Source: Homalodisca vitripennis
Lineage: Eukaryota; Arthropoda; Insecta; Hemiptera; Cicadellidae
Assembly: GCF_021130785.1 (NCBI RefSeq)
Contig: NC_060207.1
Coordinates: forward strand, 105,151,001 to 105,215,000
DNA length: 64,000 nucleotides
Reading direction: 5' to 3'
Positions 52,150 through 63,749 of the stretch are shown one piece after another. Every line of letters begins with the position of its first letter. Position 1 is the first letter of the stretch. Below the pieces are notes generated by a model. The model was not told the DNA's origin and made no database searches. It saw only the letters and a program-made list of their open reading frames with translations. Both the position numbers and the translations under genes were made by a program.

Positions 52150-53477
52150 AGTTTTTTGGATTCCTAAAACAGTTTTTTGCTTAAGTGACCAGGCCTATTA
52201 CAATTGAAACATAACTTTGGGTTTTTGACAGTAGGCCTACTTTTTCTAAGTTCAACATGTGGTGGATACATGTTGTTAACATATGTCTTACTTAAATTGT
52301 TCCTTAAGTTATCATTAAAAGGTTATATTGTTACTAGCTATACACACATTTTCCAAATCTGTAAAACAAATGGGATTGTTTTCAAAAATTAACTTATTTC
52401 TATCTGTAGGCTTAATACCTCTTTTTTATAGAAGTTACCAAGTCCTGTTCACTTATGTTACACAATAAAACTTGACTGAGCTCTTTGATGTCATAGATGT
52501 ATTCATACAGTGGCTCATCAAACCTTTGTGGCCTATAAAACTAAATCTAGTCTCAGTCTTTCAATTAGGCCTACAGGGATAAAAGCACTAATTAAATCCC
52601 TGTGTAGATAGTTGACATTTGGCATGACAGACTTACACTGTATTATTTTGGCTAAAAGTGGACCTTTTGCATAACATGGTAACAATGCTAAAATTTCATT
52701 TTCTGATAGGCTAGTTTCACATTTTAGTTTTAACAAAGTTTTCAAAAAGTTTATTAGCTCAGGTACTACTAAGCCATTTGTTACTGTAAAATTTTGTAAA
52801 ATAATGTTCTACAGGGTTGTTTAACTTATTAAACATATTTATACCAGACATAGGTTGACTAATACAATCATTGTTTTGCATTATAAATAGGCATTATAGG
52901 CAAAAGTGGGGGTACTGGCATTAGGCTGTGATATTGTTGGTGGTTGTTGTACAGAAATAGGGGCCTATTTGTTCTTTCACTGCCTGTTCCATAGCCTCAT
53001 CTTGTTCTAATGATTCATTTAAAATTGGCTTCTAACACTTTAAGCTGTTTCTAGGTTCACTGTAGGTAGCAAGTTTTTAGCTAATTGTTGTTCAACATTT
53101 ACTAGCCTACACTTTAAAGCTGATAAAGTTTCACTATGTACAGAACTTAGTTCTAGCTGGTTGTCTAAAAATAAACGGTTTATTAAATGTTTACACTTTT
53201 CTTGGAATTTGGTGATTTCTAAAGGTGAACTAGCACTGTTCAATTCACTGCACCCATGTTCTAATAATATCACTTTTTTCACTGAGAAGTTTTACTTCCT
53301 GATTGTGGTCTATTTTTAATAGGCTACTAGGAGTAGGTAAAATATTGTTTCTCAAACACTGTCTTAAGGACTTTCTGAGTTCATTTACTGTACTGTCACT
53401 ATTTAATCTAATACCTCTAGATATCAGTTAAATACCAACTCATCTTTAGACAAATATTCTATTTTAATGGCAGGCAT
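52150..53477 (-). pseudogene. Gypsy gag with zinc knuckle, frame-broken
   Basis: The first Met of gag is most likely at 53477 (start MPAIKIEYLSKDEL); that opening with a KDEL-like helix is common in arthropod gypsy gags. Further pieces are at 53282-53040 (a leucine-rich, probably coiled-coil stretch) and 52745-52533 (ILALLPCYAKGPLL, capsid-like). Near 52212 is CFNCNRPGH, the first three ligands of a CCHC zinc knuckle; a 1-nt shift in an A run separates the final Cys. Gag would form the particle and bind RNA. Several stops and shifts inactivate it. Confidence 0.8.
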
Positions 53478-53699
53478 TGTGGCGTTTTCACTCAGTTTCA
53501 CCCAGTTGATGGCAGAGTAGGCACATCAATAGCAGAGTTGCGCAATAAAATTGTGTACCGTATGACGATAACACATGGGGGTGGTGACTTCTGAGGTCGT
53601 AGTAATAAATACTAGAAATACAAAGTTTACTTATAAGTTCAGTTTAATTACGAAAACTTAAAAGCACCACTTTTAGATGGTAAAGGAAAAGTTATGTAA

Positions 53700-53714
53700 T
53701 GCCACGTTGCTGCC
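53700..53714 (-). other. Possible primer-binding site
   Basis: On the minus strand the sequence is TGGCAGCAACGTGGC. A start with TGG is typical for primer-binding sites pairing with a tRNA 3' CCA end. It lies about 220 bp upstream of the presumed gag start and 480 bp inside the 680-bp repeat. The tRNA was not identified. Confidence 0.3.
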
Positions 53715-53739
53715 AATTAGAATATAATAACTAAAAAGT

Positions 53740-54198
53740 ATATCTTCTAGGTGGGCCTAAAATATCCAATGTTCTATTGAATTATGCGTACGACGTTTTA
53801 CTTTACAAAACAATAATATTTCACTTCCCCTTCGCAATAGGGTAGACTCACAACCCGGGTGTCGGCGTCTTGGCACGAGACATTGAAGCTGTAGTCTAAG
53901 AACGGTTATTTCTAGAAGAGGAGTAGAGTTGGGAAGTGGTAGCCATCTATTCAAACAACACGTGAGATACATCAGCTACGTAAACTCGCGGACAAAGCGC
54001 GCGAGGTCAGATCGGTTTACGTAGTTGGGCTGCTACAAAGGGTTAGAAGAAAAAATTCATACGCGTGCCAATTTAGGTAGTTACTCCGCCCAATAATTTA
54101 GTTCCGGAACATTGGATGTAAAATAATATTATATTATACTGGCTGATTAGGTTGCGAAATTTACATTGTATGAAATTTAATTAACTAATTTACGGTAC
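53740..54198 (-). repeat. LTR-like block between gag leader and right 680-bp repeat
   Basis: Its right half matches 38968-39180 and its left half shares shorter landmarks with 38600-38650. On the minus strand it starts TGTACCG and leads down to the TGGCAGC primer-site candidate, the arrangement expected of a 5' LTR. No matching copy was found downstream of pol. It could alternatively be a long leader sharing a dispersed repeat. Confidence 0.45.
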
Positions 54199-54875
54199 AA
54201 CCTCGATCATATTAAACTATTCATCGTCTAACTCCTCACACTTTACTTAACTGTACATTCAAAAACCACTACACTAATATTAACATTTTTGAGAAATTTG
54301 TGTCAACTGCATGTGTCAACACAATTTTTACTTAACTTCTGGCCCTCTTAACCACAAACAGAAACATTAACGCTGCATAGACGTAATATATGTATTAAAT
54401 ACCGACTTCTATAGTTAGAAAATTACTATACTGTTAAAAATTAATATAATAAATTATACATTTCTTGTTTTAAGCTTCTCATTGACGATGGAAGGTTTTA
54501 AAGGATAACAGGATTTTGGACGTTTCCCATCGTTATATGTTACAAAAGGTTAACGTACCTTCTACTTATCCTTTTAAAATCCTTTCCAATCATAAGTATC
54601 CTTAATACCTATCCTACTTATCCTAAGTTATCATTTCACGTCATAAATGTTTAATTAAGAACATTACGCACTTCTAAATTAGTATTCCTCCACTATTCTA
54701 AAATAGTTCAAGTGTTTCTATAATCGTTAGAGCTGTTAGAGTGTGGGGTTTTTCACTGAACGTATTTCTTCCATTACTACTTATAGGCACTGCTTCACTC
54801 TCCAACTTCAATGATCCTAAACCCTGATCTTTAAATTTGAACTCCAATTGTTATAAAATTCATCATACGATTTGA
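54195..54875 (-). repeat. Right 680-bp direct repeat (probable 5' LTR)
   Basis: Partner of the repeat at 47250-47934, in the same orientation. The difference count by eye is small, roughly a dozen over 680 bp. Termini are GTACAACCTCG and CGATTTGA. The sequence just inside it does not start with TGG, so no primer-binding site touches it. Confidence 0.65.
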
Positions 54876-54905
54876 ATATCTTCCAAGGAATATCACTTAT
54901 CGCAG

Positions 54906-55077
54906 GTGTTTGGTACGCCTTTAAAACGGTATATGACTATGACGCACCTGTTATTAAGCATAAACCTGCATGCAAAGCCGCAGGAACTGCCAATGCCTAC
55001 ATCTTAAATCCGAAAAATCTAGGAGTAATAAAATTATTTACTTTGTCGAATACATTTTCGTTGTCTAGAAGTATGAA
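54906..55077 (+). CDS. Candidate internal coding exon, unknown protein
   Basis: 172 nt lie between an acceptor-like CACTTATCGCAG and a strong donor-like GTAAGA, and one frame is open throughout. The peptide has varied, protein-like composition (it includes AFKTVYDYDAPVIKHK and GTANAYILNPKNL). GCC, GCA and GAC codons contrast with the AT-rich flanks. It starts just 30 bp beyond the right end of the retrotransposon, whose insertion may therefore lie in an intron. I do not recognise a family and saw no neighbouring exon. Confidence 0.35.
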
Positions 55078-55089
55078 GTAAGATTTCAG

Positions 55090-56840
55090 AAACTTTATAG
55101 TAACAAAATATTTCTTAATGTCGCATTCTCAGCAGTCGTTGCCAAAGTAACGTTGGCTTTGATTACTTTCGTTTCCTTAAGACGAATTTTATACTAAAGT
55201 ATTTTTATCAATGAAGAAAAACTAATTGGCTGACAGTTAACTAGCACTTATATAACCACAATAAAGTCTACATACCTGTACATCAGGTACATTCTATAAA
55301 AGTGTGTGTACAACACATGAACTTTTCCATAAACATGTTATGGCATTAGCATACGTTTTAACTTTGTTTTACATTTTTATGTATATAAGATATTATAGTA
55401 CTGGGAAATCTGCTAAGCTACTGTATTATCACCTACAAAAAAGTACATTGTTTGCTGTTGTCAAACAATAGTGGGTTTATGGTAACGAAATGACGGTCTC
55501 TTGTAACAACAAAGCCGATTACAACAGTCTGAGCTGATTGGCAGCATCATACTGGTCTTAGCCAAGCGTGGGACCGTCGCTTGTCCCTCAGCTCTTGTCT
55601 GAGAAGATCAAATAGTCTAATACAATCTAGCGTTACTCTTATTTAAAAGGTATTAATATTCTTAGATATCTATTAGTATAGGCGTACATATCTATTGACT
55701 TTGGAACGTGACTGCAATACCGCGTAATTCTTAAATAACGATAACAGTACGCTTAAAAATGTTATGATGTTTTATAATGACGGAATTGCATATAATGACA
55801 TTTCCTCAATAACCCACTGTTATTTCAAAAGTTTATATAATTTAAAATGAAAAAAATCAAGATTTATTTCAAACGTTAAGCCCATTCATTTCAATTAAAA
55901 GCTTTTGGATTTAAAAGTATCTTGTAGAAAAAAATGCCTTCAGCTTATTAAGTAGTAGTTTTCTTGTAGCTAATGTTATATTGTAACCAAAACGTTTAAA
56001 AACGCGGGTTATCAGTGGCATATAGAACCAGCAACAAATTGCAGAACAAATTTAAATCAGATATTTATTCCAGTTCATGTGTTTATAGATTGAAATACCT
56101 GTGAACAATTGTATGTAGTTTAAACGGAAAGATCATTTGAAACCAGCTTTAAAGAGCACATTTAAGCCCTTAATAAAACGTACAGACAGTCTAAATTCGC
56201 TGAGCACCTAAATAATTACAAATATTCTTATACATGTGTGGCAGATAATATAAAAATATTCAATCATTGCCACAAGGTACATAGATTGAATAGATGACAA
56301 TACATAGAAATATATAAAGGCAATAGTAACAGTATGTACAAGTAATAAATATATCTTTAATGAAAGAATCGGCGCCAGTAACCACGCCATTTATAACAGA
56401 ACTTCAATAATACCAAACAAAGCGTTAAAAACGGGTTTTCACAACAGGATACGATTCTACCAAACGCTGTACTTCATCACCACTTAATTATCTAGGGTCT
56501 TTATTGGGTCTAGCATCCGCAATCAATAACGCTTAGCGCAAAAAACCAATTAAAATAATGACAGCTCAACCAGGTTGGAGGGCCAATGTACACCAATATA
56601 ATGTCGATTCTGTTAGATTTTTTTAAATTTTGATGAAGGTTCTCAATCACGCTATCTTATATGTAAATTTCGCAGATAAACTAACATTGAGATTGGAGAA
56701 GAAACTTTTGTTTTCGTTGAAAATAAGAATCTCTGGCCCTAGAATTCGCTGCGGAAAGTAATCGTATGGTGTAATATTTTCCATAAATAACTCATAGTAA
56801 AATATAGCTTCCGCTATATCGTCTTAATTGATAAGAAAAT
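55090..56840. other. Mostly AT-rich DNA, no recognisable gene
   Basis: A balanced patch at 55490-55640 has no supportable frame. The rest is AT-rich. Confidence 0.4.
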
Positions 56841-56845
56841 TATGT

Positions 56846-58112
56846 TGCGGGTTAAGTGAAAAATGTTCAAGCATTTTATAAAACCAAAGGATCATAAAAT
56901 TTATCTTTATTATAAATAGTGTTTACTTATTGAAAACTTTTGTTTGTTAAATCTCTACATAGTATTTAGTTTCTTGATATAAGTGTTTATTCTGTGTTTC
57001 TCTCATTGAAGAGGCTTCTCTCATTCCTATCCATATTACCAATGTAAAAATTATAAAAAGTATATGTATGAATGTTTTTATTAATGACATTTTTGCATTG
57101 TCATCCAGTTCTAAATTATGTTCAATATTTCAGGTTTCTAAATCTTCAGGAACTTGGTTTAAAATCGATAAAATGGTACGTAACAGTTGTAGAATCGAAA
57201 GTGAAGTAGTAAAAAACTAATTTGGTAAAACGTTTATCAAATCATTCAATTACTTACTAAATGTAAGTTTTAGTACATTTCAGATCATTTAAGAGAATTA
57301 TTGAGACTTCTATTTCTTCAACCAATCACCATCACTGTTTAATTATTTTATGGGGTTTTCCTGCATAGACGTCTTTAATAACTTTTCAGCTTTCTCATCT
57401 TGTACCTCATCATACACTATTATAGTGTGCTATGCACTGTCCAGGACAAACTGCCTTATTTAAAATGCCAATAAAACAACCAAATCAGCTATTGCTTCAT
57501 GCACCAACAATTTTAATTTTAATTTATAACGTTTTAAGCTTTCTAGTCAAAATTAGTTTAATGAGGGATTTTTTAAAAATTTGGTATGCCTTCATGGAGA
57601 CATCCTTTCATTCTTTTGGTATTTAAAAATTCACAAAACTATAAGTTTAATTTTACCTTGGCGATCGAGGGAAGGTGGTGGAGTATTGATATACCTGTCT
57701 TTTTTAATCTATTCCAGCTTGTGAAGCCTTTTGTCATAGTTAGTGAACAGGTTGCTTTTCTTATTGGAAACAGATGACAAACAATAATAATTTTGAATCT
57801 ATATTACTGCATCTTTTGGTCAGAGTGCTTTAAATGGAGTGCGCCACAATTAAGTTATTTAGCTAATTTAAATTATGAATTAAAATTATTTTGAAAATAG
57901 AATGTTTTAACTATTGTTAATACAAAATCATCGGTGGAGCTGTTAATTGAGTTACTCTCTCAATAATACTAATTTATAGCAAGAGTTAAACCAGAATGAT
58001 TAATTACATACTCCTCTAATCAATTTGAAGATCTTGTTTTTTACATTTTTTTAAATTAAACTGGTGTTATATAAAATAAGCGAAGTCAACCAATAGTATT
58101 AATAAATGTAAA
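56846..58112. repeat. Tandem duplication, copy 1 (1267 bp)
   Basis: Starts TGCGGGTTAAGTG and ends AATAAATGTAA, directly followed by copy 2. The frames at 57432-57626 and 57586-57777 are open only in this copy: GGTATGCC is GGTATTCC in copy 2, removing the ATG of the second frame. A piece RWWSIDIPVFFNLF vaguely recalls the C-terminal region of piggyBac transposases, but this is too weak to call. Confidence 0.95.
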
Positions 58113-59380
58113 TGCGGGTTAAGTGAAAAATGTTCAAGCATTTTATAAAACCAAAGGATCATAAAATTTATCTTTATTATAAATAGTGTTTACTTATTGA
58201 AAACTTTTGTTTGTTAAATCTCTACATAGTATTTAGTTTCTTGATATAAGTGTTTATTCTGTGTTTCTCTCATTGAAGAGGCTTCTTTCATTCCTATCCA
58301 TATTACCAATGTAAAAATTATAAAAAGTATATGTATGAATGTTTTTATTAATGACATTTTTGCATTGTCATCCAGTTCTAAATTATGTTCAATATTTCAG
58401 GTTTCAAAATCTTCAGGAACTTGGTTTAAAATCGATAAAATGGTACGTAACAGTTGTAGAATCGAAAGTGAAGTAGTAAAAAACTAATTTGGTAAAACGT
58501 TTATCAAATCATTCAATTACTTACTAAATGTAAGTTTTAGTACATTTCAGATCATTTAAGAGAATTATTGAGACTTCTATTTCTTCAACCAATCACCATC
58601 ACTGTTTAATTATTTTATGGGGTTTTCCTGCATAGACGTTTTAATAACTTTTCAGCTTTCTCATCTTGTACCTCATCGTACACTATTATAGTGTGCTATG
58701 CACTGTCCAGGACAAACTGCCTTATTTAAAATGCCAATAAAACAACCAAATCAGCTATTGCTTCATGCACCAACAAGTTTAATTTTAATTTATAACGTTT
58801 TTAAGCTTTCTAGTCAAAATTAGTTTAATGAGGGATTTTTTAAAAATTTGGTATTCCTTCATGGAGACATCCTTTCATTCTTTTGGTATTTAAAAATTCA
58901 CAAAACTATAAGTTTAATTTTACCTTGGCGATCGAGGGAAGGTGGTGGAGTATTGATATACCTGTCTTTTTTAATCTATTCCAGCTTGTGAAGCCTTTTG
59001 TCATAGTTAGTGAACAGGTTGCTTTTCTTATTGGAAACAGATGACAAACAATAATAATTTTGAATCTATATTACTGCATCTTTTGGTCAGAGTGCTTTAA
59101 ATGGAGTGCGCCACAATTAAGTTATTTAGCTAATTTAAATTATGAATTAAAATTATTTTGAAAATAGAATGTTTTAACTATTGTTAATACAAAATCATCG
59201 GTGGAGCTGTTAATTGAGTTACTCTCTCAATAATACTAATTTATAGCAAGAGTTAAACCAGAATGATTAATTACATACTCCTCTAATCAATTTGAAGATC
59301 TTGTTTTTTACATTTTTTTTTAATTAAACTGGTGTTATATAAAATAAGCGAAGTCAACCAATAGTATTAATAAATGTAAT
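58113..59380. repeat. Tandem duplication, copy 2 (1268 bp)
   Basis: Direct repeat of the preceding unit with about eight visible differences (for instance CTTCTCTC versus CTTCTTTC, GTTTCTAAATC versus GTTTCAAAATC, CATCATAC versus CATCGTAC, and lengths of T runs), around 99% identity. It ends at AATAAATGTAA, after which the sequence becomes unique. Confidence 0.95.
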
Positions 59381-59384
59381 TTTT

Positions 59385-60060
59385 ATTCAATAAACTGGAG
59401 AATGCAATGCTGGTTATCACTGACTACTCAACATGCAAGTTGGATTGCTCGAGTATTAGATTCCGGTACAATCAAAGGAATTATAGGGTTTACTACAGAG
59501 ATTCTGGATTTTCTTATTTCTAGAAGGACTTACTTTTGGATTAGTAAGTGTACAGTTAAAAGTTACTTCTATTAAACGAGACAAAGTAAAGATCTAAAAA
59601 AACTCTGAAAAAAAGACTAAAGGTTGGTTTATTTATAAAATATGTCAATACATGTTACATAGGTGGGAAGTTTTCCATTGTTTAAGGCACAAAAAAATGA
59701 TTAAAAACAGATTTATTACGGGTTTTTAAAGATGAAGTATGTTCTGTTTCATACAGTATGTTTATCAAGTTCCCTGATATTGCAAGATGTCTTCAGGAAC
59801 CCCTTAAAATACTATTTGACCATCTAGTAAAATAAATTGTATATCAACTTTATCCTTCTCTTTTCTAATAGTCTAAGGAACATCCCCTGTCATAATTTGG
59901 GGTTACCTGTTATAGATGCTGTATTGACCACAATATTAATTCATATATTTATATTTGGTTACCATAACGATAACTAAGGCACATATACGAGTACAAATAA
60001 TAGCTAGTTACAATGTCATTATCTTGTGGTACTATAAACTATACAACATGCTTATATTAA
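59385..60060. other. AT-rich DNA without recognisable gene
   Basis: Nothing was recognised. Confidence 0.4.
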
Positions 60061-61199
60061 TCCTAATAATATTATAAATGCGAAAGTGTATTTGTTTGTT
60101 TGTTTGGTTTCACGCTTAAAATATACAACTGATTGTACTGAAATTTTACATGAACATTCTTGCGGTTCCTGCGATGAATATAGACCCATTGTTATTTCAA
60201 AAATTCCTCCGGGATACACCTCACTGGTCTTTGAAGTAGCAAAATGTTCCATCTTGGTCTCTAAAGTTTTGTAATATTAACTAATGAAACTAAATGTGTA
60301 ATATAATGAGCCTGTCAAATTTAATCAACTGTTCTTACTTATCATTGTTTATTATTTTCATTTTCTTACATTTATAGTAAGTACATTTTCTACAAATTAA
60401 CTATAGTTTTTAATTCCATTATAGATTTCAGTGATTAGGTAAGTACTCATCAACCTCTGAAAATGTCCTAAAAAATAAGAAGGTCAGAATTTGACTCCGA
60501 AACCGCCTTTGAATTCGGACATGCAAGAACTATGCTAGATGAAATTTCGTTAGAAAAGTATTTCTTATAAAGTTACTATATATAACCCATCTTAGTTGTA
60601 TTTGACAGAAGTTCTCTGATCGGTGAAATATTTTCTTGAGCGGAAAAAAGAGGAAACAAACATTATGGAATAAAACATGCAAAATACGAAGTAAATTACA
60701 ATGGCCATAATTATAAACTTTTTGACGTATTTTCTTGATCTTGGAAACAATGCAAACTCAAAATTGCCATAGGAAATATAATTCACTCGAACTAGCACTG
60801 GTCATATACGTGCAACGCCTACTAAATTTGCGCTCCAAGCAGCGAATAACTCCTAGTAGTGTAATATAAGAGACAATGTAGTCTCATTTTTACTATACTT
60901 TTATAGACTGTTATGAAATCTATCTAAGTTGTCTTTTGACAAAAGTAGGCTTCTCATAGCTGTGTATGTATACATATTTTCTTGATCGAGAGAGAGACAA
61001 AATCAGCTCTAGAATAAAAAATACTAAGACTGGAGTAAATTAAAATGACTATAAGTATACACTTTTTTACATATTTTCCTGATCATGGGAGGATGTTAAA
61101 CACACCACTGGCGTTGGAAATATAATTAACTCGAACTAGAAGTGCTCATAGAGATGCAAAACCTACGAAATTGCGTGCGAAGACGCAGGTAACTGCTAG
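60061..61199 (+). mobile_element. Helitron-like non-autonomous element, both ends intact (copy A)
   Basis: Starts TCCTAATAATATTATAAATG right after an A and ends GGTAACTGCTAG right before a T, which fits Helitron insertion between A and T with 5' TC and 3' CTRR. The family landmarks follow in order: GCGAAAGTG, the TTTGTTTG repeat, TTTCACGC, TACTGAAATTTTACATG, and later two rounds of TTTTCTTGATC plus AATATAATTnACTCGAACTAG. The second round and a decayed terminus near 60830 (GAATAACTCCTAG) suggest that a second 3' part was joined on, comparable with the C-D arrangement. No Rep/helicase frame. Confidence 0.65.
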
Positions 61200-61762
61200 T
61201 CATACAAATATACAATTTAAGATATTCTTCACATTTATTACATCAATTTTAAATATTTGTTTTATTTTTAATAAACCTCATGTCAAAGTAAAATTACTGT
61301 ATGAATCCAACTCGAAAAATCTATACTGTACAAGATTACTACAGTAGGCAATTATATGTTATTCATTACTTATAATATAATTAATTTATCAAGAATAAAG
61401 TTCTAGTTTGGTTCAAATAATATTCTAACCTTTGTATATAATATATTAAAAACAATTCTGGTGATAGATCAAGCATATACGATTGAATAGCACGAGAGCT
61501 AACTTACCATACTGCTATGATAAAGTGTTAGGGGTAACAGCTTGGCAACAGCTTGAACATTTCCACTCCAATCAGGCCCCATATTTTATTTAACCAACTA
61601 CATAAACTTATTGAGACATAGACACATTGTGATGACAGATTTCTTATTATCTACAAGATAACCTTGAAACCTAAATATTGACAAGTATTAGGACGGTCAT
61701 TCAAATCATCCAACACACATAAATTATAATTTGAATAATAAAAACCAAAATATAAACACAAT

Positions 61763-62100
61763 CTCTGAGGATATTGAAAGTCACTGCAAGAAATATTTAT
61801 CCCTGTAATTATACTTTGTAAAACTTAATATAACAGCATAATTTTAAATTCCGCCTTTGACATGAATGAAGGTCACTGCAACAATCCTTTATCCCTTAAA
61901 ATATACTTTATAAAACTTAATATAACAACATAATTTTAAATTCCGTCTTTGACATGAATGAAGGCCACTAAAGAAACCTTTATCCCTGCAAATATACTTT
62001 GTAAAACTTAATATATCAGTTTAATTTTCATTGCTATATTTGACATGTAGGAAAATCGCTTCAAGAAGCGCCTATCTCTACAGTATACTCTGTCTTCTTG
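61763..62100. repeat. Tandem array, 92-bp unit, about 3.7 copies
   Basis: CTTTGAC anchors lie at 61855, 61947 and 62038 (spacing 92 and 91). Units share GACATGAATGAAGG, CACTGCAA, TTTATCCCT, ATATACTTTGTAAAACTTAA and ATAATTTTAAATTCCG. The last unit is diverged and truncated. Confidence 0.9.
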
Positions 62101-62169
62101 ATCCAAATCATTTCCTAACAATTTATCATACTGAAGTCACCTAGTTCAAGGATTCACTATAATAACTAG

Positions 62170-62400
62170 AATCGCAAACTCAGTAACCTACGTTGAATAA
62201 TCTGGAACTGTTTGACGAATGATAAAATGTCTTATATTATAACTGAAGTCTAACATATGAGTATAGAAATTTAAAAAATCAGTAATCTACATTAAATTAT
62301 CTGAAGTGTATGAAAAATTATAAAATTTATTGTACTATAACTCACGTCTGTCGTCTAAACTTTTACCAATTACAAACTCAGTAATATATTCTGTTGCTCT
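62170..62400. repeat. Tandem array, 99-bp unit, about 2.3 copies
   Basis: CAGTAA anchors lie at 62181, 62280 and 62379, exactly 99 bp apart. Units share AAACTCAGTAA, CTACnTTnAATnATCTG, ATnATAAAAT and TATAACTnACGTCT. The array follows the 92-bp array at a distance of about 70 bp but has a different sequence. Confidence 0.85.
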
Positions 62401-62409
62401 GCTCCAAGA

Positions 62410-63060
62410 TATATTTAATATAAACCTCAACTCGTGCACATCAGGCAACATCCTTGAATAAGAAATTAGATTTTCTTACCATCTCGGAGAGAAGTCATGT
62501 CTGTATCTAAATAAAATATTACTTCTGCACCTTATCTTGGCTTCTTGCTCTTGTCTCATATCAGTGACCTCTACGAAGATGATACATATTGATCTAATAC
62601 TATAAGGAATTGAGATGTTTGTTGTAGTTTCCTATATTTCTTTCTATCGTAGTGTTGAAATCGCTTAATCATTGTTTAGGCTTCATTCTACTCATGTAAT
62701 AAACCGACGTATGTAAAATATGCAACTAATAACAAATAACCTACCACGCTTTCTTTTACAAACTACTCCATATTACCTACCTATTCGATTAAACACTCCA
62801 TGATAAATACTTTTAAGATTTCTACACTAGAATCGAGTAGTAATTATTATTAACTTTTGATAAATCAGCATGCATTTTCTTACAAGCATGATTCAGTTAA
62901 TATATCAATATTATTGGATTTAAAAATAAATTCCAGGTATTTGGAAGATATGCTGTTTATAAATATATAATCTCATGGATATAAATAACTATTACTTGTG
63001 TAACTCGTTTATTACGTATAATCGTTAATTACACACAGGAGTTTTGATTTTCATTACATT
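62410..63060. other. AT-rich DNA without recognisable gene
   Basis: Nothing was recognised. Confidence 0.4.
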
Positions 63061-63067
63061 TTTATAG

Positions 63068-63105
63068 GCTGGTTCCATGCAACAAATGTTAATGTTAATG
63101 AAAAG
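63068..63105 (+). CDS. Candidate 38-nt microexon
   Basis: A T-rich tract ending TTTTTATAG is followed by 38 nt and a consensus donor AAG|GTATGT. The one frame considered reads AGSMQQMLMLMK. The edges are good, but the size is so small that chance is likely. Confidence 0.2.
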
Positions 63106-63749
63106 GTATGTTGAAATTAATCAGGGAATTCCCGGAATTATTGAATTCCCGCTCACTATTGTTCTTTATCTTAATTCAATTAAACATATAGTATATAACA
63201 TAATCATATTATTTGAACTAAAACGTTAAGTTTAAAAGTTTAATGTTATGAATATTTTTGTAAATTTCGGACTTCTAGGCATTCCGATTCACTTGTAAAT
63301 GAAACTGTTTATGACTACCCGGTAATGCTCCGAGTTGAGATAGCATCCTTATCCTTAAATCATCACGAATGTTGATGTTGTAAATATATTTCGTGTATTA
63401 CACGTAAATTTTTGGCCTCAAAATACTGGTCAATAGGTAAGCTCGGTGCACTCTTTCCAGTTGATATAAATTGTTTTTATATTTCACATTCCTCCTTACA
63501 TAAACTGGTTTCTATCTTCTACTCTATTAATTAAAACCAATCGATTAAAAATAGAGCCATCACGGATTATATTTAAACCAAAAAATCAGATTTGTAAAGT
63601 ATGATTTAATTTAGCATTAATATTGAGTATCAAACTAATTTCAACAATAAAAAGAATATTAAATTCTGAAATCAACAAAGGAACGTTTATCAAAATTAGA
63701 GGTTAAAAAATAACCGAATAAAGAAGTTTTATATTTAACTTGATTTACG

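Larger units (their letters stand above)
47245..54880 (-). mobile_element. Ty3/gypsy LTR retrotransposon, inactivated
   Basis: A minus-strand element with domains in the classic Ty3/gypsy order (gag, zinc knuckle, protease, RT, RNase H, integrase), bounded by 680-bp direct repeats. ATATC stands just outside both ends (47245-47249 and 54876-54880) and could be a 5-bp target-site duplication. Gag-pol is broken by many single-base indels and stops, so no polyprotein can be made. About 750 bp between the integrase end and the left repeat carry no env-like frame. The insertion looks moderately recent from the repeat similarity but old from the coding decay; part of the indel load could be assembly error. 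Confidence 0.85.

Noticed and set aside
57586..57777. Possible piggyBac transposase C-terminal remnant
   Set aside because: Only a vague resemblance in RWWSIDIPVFFNLF; no DDD residues and no TTAA termini seen.
63122..63152. Inverted repeat GGGAATTC...GAATTCCC
   Set aside because: Arms of only 8 bp; expected by chance in a window of this size.
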